From Floccularia luteovirens (lineage: Eukaryota; Basidiomycota; Agaricomycetes; Agaricales; Squamanitaceae): DNA of 64,000 nucleotides. The notes under the pieces are model-generated. The model did not search any database. It was given only the letters and a program-made list of their open reading frames with translations, and had not been told where the DNA came from. This document shows, piece by piece, positions 37,395 through 48,219 of the stretch (position 1 is its first letter; each line of letters starts with the position of its first letter). The stretch lies in contig VSJF01000007.1 of the NCBI GenBank assembly GCA_009739215.1, forward strand, positions 930,001-994,000, written 5' to 3'. The position numbers were made by a program, and so were the translations under genes.

Positions 37395-38119
37395 TCAAAT
37401 GATTTTGGCGATCTCCGCATCTAATGCGGCAGGCGTTGTTGTCGAAGCCCATCTATTTACGACATTACCCTCCTTGTCGATCAAGAATTTTTCGAAGTTC
37501 CACTATTGAAAAGAAAAAGTTCATGTATGCGCATACAAAGGACTGTAGAGCGTAGACTAACCTTGATCCTGCTCAAGCCAAGTAAACCCGATTTCTCATT
37601 CTTAAGCCACTTGAAAACCTCATTAGTGTTGTCGCCATTGACGTCAGATTTCTTCATCAACGGAAATGTCACGCCATGGTTCTTGACGCAGAATTCTGCG
37701 ATGCCTTGATCATCTGCAGGCTCCTGAGCACCAAACTAATCATAGTGATGGTGTATTGAGCGTTGAGTTCTATGTAAAAGTGGGTTGGCATTAAGTACCT
37801 GATTGCATGGGAACCCAAGGATCTCAAGACCTTGAGCTTTGTATTTGTCGTACAGCTGCTGTAGTCCTGTTGAAGATCCTGGTTGTTAGATGAGAGTTGG
37901 CAAAGATAAATAACATTACAAACCTGCATACTGTGGAGTGAAGCCACTTTAATATAAGAAATTAAAGAATTATCAGATAAAAGGAATGGTCAAGGGGAGT
38001 ATTGTGACGTACCACTGTGAGGCTACGTTGACCACCAAGACTGTCTTGCCTTTCAATGTCGCAAAGTCTAGTTGCTGGGCATTTGGAAGGTCGGCTTTTA
38101 GGGAGTAGAAGTTAGACAT
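37395..38119 (-). CDS. Glutathione peroxidase / thiol peroxidase (Gpx3-like)
   Basis: Five exons (38119-38013, 37946-37924, 37866-37799, 37735-37562, 37502-37395) give 159 residues, the usual fungal size. Peroxidatic Cys36 sits in V-A-S-Q-C-G-F-T-P-Q, rebuilt across intron 1. The Gln/Trp partners are in the [11 protein letters not shown] and W-N-F-E-K-F-L blocks. Cys82 in A-E-F-C-V-K-N-H matches the resolving cysteine of yeast Gpx3, so the enzyme probably uses thioredoxin. Cys replaces selenocysteine, as in all fungi. The start used has a good context, but the frame stays open upstream to an ATG at 38251, adding 44 residues without any acidic residue. Confidence 0.92.
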
Positions 38120-38433
38120 TGTAGATTGGGTGGATATACGGGAGTTGAAGGAAGGAGATAATGATGGGAAGCGACTTGGACAAGAAAGTGTATTTAAAGA
38201 GAAACAAGTGCTGAGCAAGCGAATGGGCGTGATCGTGATCGTGTGTATCATAGATTCAGAGCAACTGCGCAGACTCGCACCATTTGACAATTTAAAACTA
38301 AGCATTATAGAAGAAAACAGCTGACACATGTGCCAATTGTGTCAATTTCCCGGAGGTTCATTCCCCGATGAACTCATGAGTAAGCAAGAATACCGAAGAC
38401 CATCACTTGCAACTATCACAAGCTATCACTAGT

Positions 38434-41400
38434 TCATTGTATGATACCCGCAAGCCCTGCCTGTCCTTCCTTGACCAGTTTTCGGAACCTTCTGCTGAAC
38501 CGCCAATATCTAGGCCGGAGAATCTCACGGTTTAGTGACGTCAACAATGATTTGTACAATACGGGTTTTCGGCCTAGAACCGTTTGAAACGCATGATTTC
38601 CCAGCCTGGGCATTGCTGTGTTAAGTATTCACTAGAACGGAAGCTGGGATAAACATACCAAGCTACAGCCAACTTACTTATCCTGCATACGCCATCATTA
38701 GCAACTGCAGACCTCCGCCTGGACTGAGCACGTATTGCCGAGTAGCTGTATTCAATTATTCTTTGCACAGTGCCTGGTTATTCATTAATGGAATGATATT
38801 GCTCAAATCTATCCAAAAGAACCAACCATTAATAAATCTGACGTTCTTTTTCCATTCTGCACCCCAACTTGTGAGGTAGCTATGCATTTTCATAGCAGCG
38901 AGCAAGAAATTTTGGTATATATTGAGGTAAACGACATATTCCTTGTTGAGGTTAGTGTCAGAATAGATGATATGAGCCTTCGCTTTAGCTTGCCTGATAT
39001 ATTTTATTTAGCTATCGCCTTGACACCACAAAATATAGAAGGACATACTGAAGCATCTTGTGCACAAATGCAGCCCCTGAGTTTCGTCCCCGCTCAACCG
39101 TCAACGTATTCTGTAAACCTATTGAATGCATTTAGCTTGAAAAACTAGCAAACAAGGGAATTGACTAGACGTACTGCTACCAAAATACCTGGTATAATCT
39201 ACAGAAATTGAGAGATCATTCATGTTGATCGCATACCCACACCATAAGAAATCTAGATAATGTTAGCATGTCAAATTACAAATGTATGTATCAAACAAAC
39301 GTTTATTATGCACTTCTACAACGTTGAATATGTTTTCGTCGTAATCAAAATTGGTCATAGTCTTCTCTTTCGAGATAAAACATCCATACTCGGGATGTCC
39401 TGTACGTGGTTAGGTGAATGGTAGACAATAGATAAACATATAAGTTAGGCACCTTTGTTCATCATATCCAGAAAGCTTCTTGCCTTAGAAAGGCTTGTTG
39501 TGATTAACAGGTAGTCATCAATGAGACGTAACAAAACCTGGAGTGCTTATTTAACTGACTAGTGTGAAAGAAAGAAGAGAGCAACTTACACTTTGTGGAT
39601 CGCCAGTGTATACTCCTAACCGTTTCTCAAGGTCTCCGTAGAAAAAGCAACATAACAAAGAGGAGAGTACGGATCCCTGTGGTATACCCACTGTCTGACG
39701 GTAATAATGATTTCCAATCTAAAGAGCGAAAAAAAGGTGATTTATATAGACCGAATAAGCGACAACAATAAGTCACACCTTTACAAGATTTTCGGTGATG
39801 TGTTCTTCCAACAGTCTAAGAATTTCTTGACGCTTAGTATATGGATACACGACCTGCATATTGGTAACATCTCTTAGTTTAAATTAGTATTAAAGGGCTC
39901 CTACTTGATCGACAAATATAGTATTCCGCAACGCTCCTGCAAGGTTAGCCGCATACTCTAAGAAGTGGGGGTGGTCACCTGATAGATGGAAATATAAAAT
40001 GAACTCTAGGATTTTAGAGAAGGAACCCACCCTCCGGAACGGCTTTCCTTGTATATAAACGTTTGATCTTTTGGGATGACACAGAAACTTTGCCATAACG
40101 CTGTATCATATACATGTCCTGGACGAGATTTCATTTTGAGAAAGGACGTAGAGGTAGTGTATTAAATGTGTTACCTCACTGATTAACTCCCTCAGTATCT
40201 GCAAAAGTCTTGTTTGATCGATTGTATCGAAACATGCTTGTACATCCACTTTGACAAAATATAATTTAGGTCTGAATATTGGAACTTAGTTCTCTTCGTG
40301 TCAGGGTAGAATATTGGAAGGCACTCACAAAGATCCGTTAGAGTCTGGAGTCAATCGTGATTTGAACTTCTTCAGCTTAGTGTAAACGTCGTCATTACCA
40401 AACACAGAAGTTCCAACAAGGTCTGGTTGACTATCCTACAGCAAAATGAACACACCACAAACATGATATGGAATGAATAGTGCTTACGCGTTCAAAAGTT
40501 AAGATATTGAATGCAGCTTGCAAAACTTGGTTGATAGACTGACCAGGAAAGCTGGAAGACTTGTTAATTTGTATAAGCTGCTGATAAGAATGGAACAAAA
40601 TGGGATGGGTACAAACCTTTCCTAATTGCGCTTTCCGGCGGAGATTGACAATAGGTCTGACTCCTGTCTCTTTAGGAAGTAGCCGGACAAAAGAAAATCC
40701 CAATCTGCGCTGTCGTAGGACTTCAGCCACATCTTCCTGGAGACGAAGCATCGGTCAGCTAACAAGATATGATGTGAGTGCAATCATACGTCTCGCATCT
40801 TTTCGAAAGTCCCCGAGGTTAGTCTTTCGACTAAGGGACGGCACAGTATAGCCCAGTCATCCTGTCGGAAATACAAAACTTGATTTCGAAAAGCTGAAGA
40901 TTCCGTTACATAGAATGCGGTCTATTATATGTACGAGTTGGTCAACGCACTTGCCATAAAGTGTCGTCATGTGTAGGTAATTCACCTTTAACAATGGTAA
41001 GATAAATGAATCGAAATACCAAAATATAAACTCTTCCAATAACTCCCTGCGCTTCAGTGAATCAGATACGCATACACGGGATTGGTTTTGAATGCATTTT
41101 CCCGGGGGCATGAGCCAATCGCACGCAGATGTACTAAAACCTTGCAAAATTTTGTGTAAACTGAGACTTTCATATCGACGACATGCGATGAACTCTTTTA
41201 AATCTGTTCTGGATGTCAATTAACCTACGCGGAATATTTTATCTTGACTAACTTTGGCAGATGTGGTCGAAGTTACTTCGACTGCCCCAAAATGATTTTG
41301 GAATGACGGCATCTGTGGCTAGGACTGCATATCGATAGACCTGACAAATGATATGTTAATAGCATGAAATGCTCTAAATTCTGTGACATACCTCGAAATA

Positions 41401-43200
41401 ACTGCAAGCAAATTCCGCAAATCGTGGCTTACTTTTAACATAATTCTGCGCCTGGATTTGGCCAAATGGAAGAATCGTATTTCCTGAGGTATCTAGTGAA
41501 GTGTCGCTCCTCATATGATACTCTTGAGAGCGTATATCGATAGTTCTTTCCGACATCATCTCCTGCAAATAAAAGCAACGAGTAAGATGTGAACACAAGA
41601 TGTTAGAGGACCATACCAAGATAACACTGCTATCCAAGTTTTTATGGTCCGGTCTTTTGACCTAATGCAATACACATCAGTTGTCAGATAACCTGTAGGT
41701 TTGTAATAAGAAGTACTTTTGATGGGCAAGCCTTATCCCGTAGAAGCTTATATCTGCACTTGTTATGACGCCAAATCAACTTATCGATCAATGGTAGAAC
41801 ATCCTTAAGCCTTTTAGGCGTTTTATGGTGACCTGCAGCCTAATTTTCTGGTCAATATTTGCTATTAGTAGAACGAAATAAACACGAGGATACCATGATT
41901 TCCGCATCCCTATCCATATAATCTGGCGTGTTCACTTGAATACCACCAAAGGGGCTTGAAAGGCTGTATTGTCTCGGGAAGAGGTACTTGGATATATGCC
42001 GGATTGTCTCTGCCTGTTTACGTGGATCTGGATCAGTACAATTGATCTCAAACGAATGCCCCTTGGAAATTGGGGATATTCGGTTAAATACGTCTAGAAA
42101 GGCATTTGATGTTCAGTACATGATCATTGGGAGATACAGTGACGCATACGTTTAAGCGGGAGACCAACGAGAATTTGGTTAGAGCCGGGGATTATATTCG
42201 GCTTTGCATAGAACAATCGTGCACGTATGATTTGGATGTCTGCAGGAGAAAGGCTAACAGAAACTTCTCTGAATTTGTTACTGAATAAGCTATAGTTCAC
42301 ATACGCTGTCATCATTGTCGCTGAATGTAAGTGCATGATGGTTCCGCTGGACTTGCATGTAGCCAACTTCTGAAGCTTACGAGGACGATCACAATCAGCA
42401 TCTGATGCGTGAGGTAAAGACCGTTTTCTTCCAAGTTTCTTGCTCTCTTGACGTTCCTTAACAGAAGACTCCGCGCACATCATGGGTTTGGAATAGAGAA
42501 TTGGCTCTCCGGTCATTTGACACAAACATCCATTCGGCAAAGCTACGAAGATAGAGGTTTCTGTCAGAATATGAAGCATTGCATCGATTCCAATGCTAAA
42601 AACTACAGCGTAAGGGAGAAGATGATAATATATATGCGTGAACCGACCGATGAAGAAGTGCTTCCCATTCTGGTGCTCTGAGGGCCGTTATAATAGTGTT
42701 AAGGAAATAGTTTGTTATTCTATTCCGATTCATTCCCTGCTTTCCGCGTTCACCATCCTTTGAGCACTGATTGGAAAAGTAAGTAGTATATTAGAGCATT
42801 ACCGATGTTACTCACCAGTTTGTAGCCTGCGGTTACCAAGTTCTGCTTCCGTCTGAATCTAAGTAGGCGTAACTGTGCTTGGTCAATGACCTGACTACAT
42901 TAAATTAAGGACGGAACAAAGTTCAATGAAGCGCACCTCTCCCATATCAGCCATGACGGGAAAGACTTGATACTTGTCTTCCATGCTCGGCAGAGTCTTC
43001 TCATCTTTAAGGCATATAATTGACGTAGTCAAAAGTTCCTTATATGCTTCCGAGGTTGAGGTTTGATGCTCGTTAGTTAATAAATCTACTCCTTGATTTT
43101 GAAGTATGTAAGACAGATATTCATGGAGGTTAGAGACATGAGGAAAATATTTGTTGAGAATCTCCGGGGAAGTTAATGATCTATGAGTCGAAACCACCAT
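38434..43200 (-). CDS. TERT: Telomerase reverse transcriptase
   Basis: Twenty-six exons (43200-42937, 42890-42816, 42766-42648, 42595-42150, 42093-41894, 41839-41717, 41661-41617, 41562-41392, 41340-41253, 41203-40986, 40921-40790, 40736-40617, 40559-40488, 40435-40329, 40271-40175, 40118-40031, 39978-39905, 39853-39779, 39718-39590, 39537-39453, 39399-39301, 39252-39181, 39118-39049, 38993-38827, 38773-38659, 38605-38434) give 1140 residues in frame. An N-terminal domain contains Y-F-P-H-V-S-N-L-H-E-Y. RNA-binding motifs follow: F-Y-A-K-P-N with G-L-P-L-K-H, K-Y-L-F-P-R-Q-Y (CP) and E-F-I-F-W-Y-F-D-S-F-I-L-P-L-L (T). RT motifs are F-V-R-L-L-P-K (1), G-V-R-P-I-V-N-L (2), V-K-V-D-V-Q-A-C-F-D (A, Asp near 736), G-I-P-Q-G-S-V-L-S-S-L (B'), L-R-L-I-D-D-Y (C, Asp near 888-889), D and F-L-W-C-G (E). 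The thumb ends with W-L-G-N-H-A-F-Q-T-V-L. It copies telomere repeats onto chromosome ends in the nucleus. No disabling lesion was seen. Confidence 0.95.
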
Positions 43201-43365
43201 ATCTCGTAGACTTGCTGGAGACAGACTGGATATCGCGTAAATAAAGAACTTGAGGGATGTCACGTTCACGTCAGCATCACAATACGTGATCCGTGACGCG
43301 AATGACAGATAAGATTATCTTGGTCAGTTCTGGCACAACCACCTCAAGTTCAAGCTGCTTCAAAC
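43201..43365. promoter_or_regulatory. Divergent promoter of TERT and a binding-protein-like gene
   Basis: Only 165 bases separate the two start codons. No TATA box is present on either side, so both genes probably use a shared TATA-less promoter. The TERT start depends on choosing the ATG at 43200; in-frame codons upstream include no other ATG that is better placed. Confidence 0.45.
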
Positions 43366-44717
43366 ATGCCACTACGAATTGGCTATGGTTAGGCCCTTCT
43401 TCATTTGTGAACACCTCCTATGCTTAGACTAGTATACACCTAGTCCGTGAACATTTCTCAAGTCCTCTGCTCCAATTCGCAGATGTAGATCAGGGGAAAT
43501 CATTCATACTTGTCGAATGTCCTAGTACGTACATTATGTCTGGTTGCAACTCCTGGGAAGTAACCAACGGTCGTCACGGTAGGTGGAACAGGACAGCTGA
43601 TTTCTCGACTAACTAAAGACGAAATCGATGTTGCTATGTCAGTCTACTCAATCGTTCATTATCTTTATATTCACAGATAAGCAGCGCTCTCACAGATCCA
43701 CTTATATCCGGCATAGCAAATGGCTCCAAAGCATATAAACTTGTCGGGAGCTTTGTCTCTACTCCCTTGAATTGGTAATTTCGTTAATGGTAATATGGAC
43801 AGCGGTTAATGTTCGTTAAGGGCTGTGATAACTGGAAAAGAGACTAGTTTTCAGCAAATTTCGGACTTGAAAGACACCAAAATAGGTATTTCGCGAATTG
43901 GAAGGTATAGTTTACCTTGCAACCTTGTATGTTAGCAACTTCTGCTAAATCTCGTGAAAATAGCGGAAGCCAAACTATGGCATATGTCATGGCTTTACAA
44001 CAAGGATGGCCAACAAACACTCTCGAATTCAAAGGCAATCATCCCCTTTTTCTGCTCCTAGGAACAACCCTGATCATAGCAACAGTTAACAATGACATCC
44101 ATAGACTTATTGACTCCGTAAATGATGGCTCAACGAGCGCATTTATGTGGGAGTGGTTTACCACAAAACCGTTTGTAGATGCTGGAAAAGCTCGATTTGT
44201 AAGTCCTGTAAAATGTACTTGTCATCAGAAGGCATTGAACGTTGTCGAGATCGGATCTGTACCTACGCCTTGGCCATCGTGGTTGATCGCAGCTCATCCA
44301 GAGCGCGCATCGCACGGCGAACTAAAGGAATTTTTAGCATCTCTCACCAAATATGTACAACAATTTGACTCTCAAGAGAAACGTGTCAGTGACAACGTCG
44401 AGTTCATTAAATCAAGGTTTGGGTATCCACCAGAAGATATACAGGTTTGAACTTTGGCGCTGAATCATAATATACTGTTTTTCATAAGTACCATGATGGC
44501 AGGCGTGGCTGAAGACCGTCGGGTATCCAAGTGACTGTTCTAAAATACCCGAACAAGTGATTTCAGAGACTCTGAGGTACGTTTTCCTTTAGCTAGTATA
44601 GTGACGCGCATAATAATATTTCCAAGTGTTCTCGAGAAAGCAGGGGTTGTAAAATCCCCAGATGGCGGTTTCGTCATCGATGACTTTGTCGAGCGAGCTG
44701 TCGTGAGATTGGTTTAG
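43366..44717 (+). CDS. Periplasmic-binding-protein-like (SsuA/THI5-type fold) protein
   Basis: Nine exons (43366-43387, 43444-43524, 43583-43637, 43682-43774, 43821-43904, 43964-44034, 44086-44444, 44503-44576, 44627-44717) give 309 residues. The pattern P-L-R-I-G-Y near the start, then G-T-G-Q-L-I-S-R-L, D-V-A-I-S-A-L-T-D, I-G-I-S-R-I-G-S-G-S-Q-T-M-A-Y and M-W-E-W-F-T-T-K-P is that of type II substrate-binding proteins related to SsuA/NMT1, which fungi carry as cytosolic proteins of unknown role. No signal peptide is seen. The intron at 44035-44085 has a GC donor and no stop, so an unspliced reading adds 17 hydrophobic residues. The exon 4 acceptor must be the AAG at 43679-43681, because the earlier CAG brings in a stop. 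Confidence 0.8.
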
Positions 44718-44875
44718 AAATAGTGCCCAGAGAAGAAATTATGTTTAGTGTATTATGTTTATCGATATGTGATCAATTGATTGTTGCTATTACAGAGGAC
44801 GATGAGGTACAAATGAGCGATCATTGCGATAACGATGCAAAACCAAGCTCGAATGGAGGATATATTTTCACGAGC

Positions 44876-45842
44876 CTATGCAGAGTCCGCTGTCTTCTTG
44901 TCACTTCTATCTTTATTCAAGAAACCTGCAACATGTTTACTAATTAACCGTAGAATGAATGTAAATCTATCACACCTTTCAATTTCTGGCGGTGTGCCTT
45001 TTCACGCTCATTATCTATGGCACGCAGCCTCTTGATTTCAGTGTCTACCATAGCCGTGTCTTGAGACAAAAGTGAGGCAAGTGAAAAATGGTCAATCAGG
45101 TCAAGGAAACGTACCTGAAGGATTCTTGGATTTAAGCTCTTCGAGAATTTTCTCTGCTTTATCAAAAAATCCCTGTTCACCAAGTGCTTTTCCTTTCCGG
45201 AACATAGCCTTGAAGTTGTTTGGATTCTTTGCCAAAGCCTATCGATGGATATTATCAGAGTTAAGTTTAAATGGGGGGTTGATTTGACTGACCTTTTCTG
45301 CTGTCTCTATTGTTCTTTTCCAATTCTCGTTCTTCATATGACACGCCGACATGTTAGCATAAACCTTCTCGATGAGGTCATCTACCTATAAATACGATCT
45401 AGTTAATCACACTAGAATATATTGGAGAAAACATTCAACACCTTAGTATTTTGCTTGGCGACTTCTGCAGAATCTTTTGCAGGAGCTTTCGGTTGTACTC
45501 CAAGACTTTGCAGGGCATTCCTTTTTGGCACCAAAGTTTAGACAGGATAGTATTCCCTAGTTAGAAGTGACTTACTTATCCAGCCCGAGGAGGTACATCA
45601 AAGCCTTCGGAAGTTGTTAGGGTTAATGCTCACATGGATAGAATAGATTAATACCCCGTGATACGACATCAGAGCTGATCTGGAGCTCAGTGGAAAATTA
45701 AAGAGTTTGATAGTATGCGGCAAAACATACCCTCCGTTGTTTTACCATTCTTAAATGCCTGATCTCCAAGCTCTTTTTTCTCCTTCGCAGTAGTAATCTT
45801 TGAAGATGTCTCTAACGCTAGATCCGAGGAGGCTTCAGACAT
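44876..45842 (-). CDS. TPR-repeat protein, TTC9/immunophilin-like
   Basis: Eight exons (45842-45731, 45674-45655, 45604-45576, 45520-45442, 45385-45293, 45238-45115, 45059-44976, 44925-44876) give 196 residues. Three tetratricopeptide units are visible: K-K-E-L-G-D-Q-A-F-K-N-G with A-L-M-S-Y-H-G-A-L; K-V-Y-A-N-M-S-A-C-H-M-K-N-E-N-W; and A-L-A-K-N-P-N-N-F-K-A-M-F-R-K-G. The last two carry the lysine/asparagine/arginine positions used by clamp TPRs that hold Hsp70/Hsp90 tails. A charged helix follows. It resembles the TPR part of FKBP immunophilins and TTC9 proteins but has no isomerase domain. Two exons are only 20 and 29 bases. Confidence 0.8.
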
Positions 45843-46083
45843 GTCTAAAGATCAGCGCTTATATTGAGTGATGTTGCAATTAAATTAAAAAGTGAATTAT
45901 TCACAGTACGGACTTTCGATACGTGAGTGGAGGGTTGAAAGCGGCCACGACGACTCATTTATCGCGTTTCTGAGGCTGTGCACATAATTTGCACTTGTTT
46001 CCACCGCGTCCCGAAGCGTTGCTGACCCAAAACTGGTTTTGCCAAAACTTAATACACTTCACAGTAACCAACATTCCGTACTC

Positions 46084-46392
46084 ATGAGTTTGCTCGCAAA
46101 CGTCATCGGTTTCTCTATGGTAGGGCTGGCAGCCAGGTTTGGCCAGCTTGGCATCCAACACAAAAATCTTTTCACGAGTTTGTAATCTATAGTCACACCA
46201 TTTCCACCCGACTTATTCCACTACATAGATCCTGGGGGTCATCTTCTAGCCATGGGGGTGTTTGGTTATGCAGGATACTGGGCATACAAATGGGATGTCA
46301 AGTCAAATGAGTTACTTGCTGAGAGGCGCGCCGCGATATTGGAGCGACGGAGAAGGCAAGAGGAAAAGGCTGAGGCAGCAGCCGCGTCGTGA
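46084..46392 (+). CDS. Small two-helix membrane protein, probably mitochondrial
   Basis: Two exons (46084-46177, 46229-46392) give 85 residues. The N terminus is hydrophobic (L-L-A-N-V-I-G-F-S-M-V-G-L-A-A-R-F). The second exon restores P-G-G-H-L-L-A-M-G-V-F-G-Y-A-G-Y-W-A-Y-K-W-D, a second membrane segment, followed by an arginine/glutamate-rich helix R-R-A-A-I-L-E-R-R-R-R-Q. The layout is that of small accessory subunits of respiratory complexes; NUXM-type complex I subunits come to mind, but this is only a resemblance. The gene is divergent from the TPR gene, with 241 bases between starts. Frame and splice signals agree; expression was not testable. Confidence 0.7.
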
Positions 46393-48219
46393 CAGGACAG
46401 AGACCCAGAATACCATTGTATGCGAAAATTTCACATTTGATAAATCAATGCGTGGTGTACTCAATATTCCGCGTTCTTCGCTTGATAGATCCCTCTCATG
46501 TTACTAATATCAAACCTTGTTTTAAGAAGATAGAGAACACCTGTGTCAAGTCGAGTCTCAATAGATAGCTTCTAAAATAGTGTATCCTGTCTATCATAGA
46601 ACTACCCTAAGCCTTTTATCCTATGGAGGAACTGGAGCTTGCGCGAGGATACTTGTTCTCAAAGCGACTAGGTCACTGGCTGCACTGTCTTGAACTTGTC
46701 ATGGAATAGCTGCCATTTTGATGTAGACAATCAAGGTGACTGAGATAAATTTCATTTTCTCACCCCGGCGGAGTGAGAGGGCTGTTATGACTATGTACTT
46801 CCTTGGTTTTGGTGACTCGTACACATGAGATGACATCCTTCCTGTCACTTTCTACATGTTGACTGTATATATGGAAGTTAACACATTAGGCTGATGGTCC
46901 TTAAGTACCAAACTTTTCATTAAGAAAATAATACATTGGGTTCCTGGAGTTGTTTGCCAAATTCTTTGCTCACAACACGCAATAGCTACAATGTTAACCG
47001 TTTTCGATATTTCGGACGATCTGCTACCACACGAGCATACAAACATCAAATAGTATACACAAAGAAATGGAAACTGAGAGAAAGAGTGAGGGAATCGAGG
47101 AAAATGTGATATCAAGTCAAATAGTTTCATGAATGTCCAGTTCAGAAGGCAACGGTACATCATACAAGGTAGATGAAACAACAAAAAAAAATTGACATTG
47201 GGGCTTTCTTCAGCCACCAAAGTACAGGTGTTCGGTTGAGTTACAAAAACAGAACTTTGCTCTATAAGTCAGCTAGAATGGACGGAAATTTCGAATCTGC
47301 TTGCTTATGAAGTCTTTGTGAGCGATGGTTTCGACTGTTTGTAAGCTCTCGCCTGACTAGGGGGTGTTTCTGAGTCGTGGACAGCGTTAAACAGGGTTGT
47401 GAGTGGCAGGTGTAAATGATTTTTTAAAATGAAAGATGTAGATGTTACACGCTCGTCCGGCGAACAAGTCCAAAGCCTGAGCGAGTAAGAGACGATATGG
47501 AGGGATGGCGGCCTGTGGTGATATACTGTGTAGAGATTGGAGTATGTAGTACGTATGTATTGCGATGGAGGGTGTCGGGAGAATGATATGACAAAATACT
47601 TTAGGGAGAGTGGTGCCGAAAGTTTAGACAATAAAGAAATAGTGCAGTTGGAGCCCTCTGTAGGGCGAAGCGGTAAAAAGAAGCAATGAAAGATTGTATG
47701 GAGGATAGCAACAGTACCCAAGTGCTACTGAATCGAGATGAAAACAAAATTGGTACACGAAAGAAAGATGAAAATCGGAAAAAGGCCAGGCTAAGAGAGA
47801 CAGAATGATTGCCAAGAAAATGGAAAGAGTGTGCGTAGTGTTACTGCCTTTCGATGAGGCGAAGATTTGTTTAAGATGCGATCCGGAATGATATAACAAT
47901 TGGAGAGAACGTGGGACGATAGCGCGTCGGCGTAAAGAGAATATGTGCAGGATAATTGACTCTAGTGCAAAATGAAGTGCAAAGCGATAGTCAATTTATG
48001 TAAGGGCTGAGTTCAAAAAAATAAATCGTATAAATCAAAAGCAAGTGCAGACGATGCAATTATGTGCAACTGGGTGGGTGAGACAGAGTGCGATTATGTT
48101 GAGGAGGTGTGTATGTGGCGTTAAGTTTATATTGTTGCAATAGAGATGAATTCTTCCCGAAAATGAGTTGGCCAGCAGTTTAAGGGGTTCGACGTTTAGA
48201 TATAGCATTCGGGTTGCCC
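46393..48219. other. Long spacer between convergent genes
   Basis: 1.8 kb without a supported gene. Minus-strand frames at 47220-46852, 47721-47305 and 47899-47624 are hydrophobic or serine-rich and overlap one another. They lack domain features and probably reflect the pyrimidine-rich minus strand. Part may be the 3' untranslated region of the gene ending at 48220. Confidence 0.5.

Noticed and set aside
45955..46161. Minus-strand frame with several Cys that resembled a CHC-type mitochondrial protein
   Set aside because: It starts with GTG, has no ATG at its beginning, and overlaps the supported plus-strand small gene.
47305..47899. Minus-strand frames of 138 and 91 codons
   Set aside because: Overlapping, compositionally biased and without domains or exon partners; likely 3' untranslated sequence.
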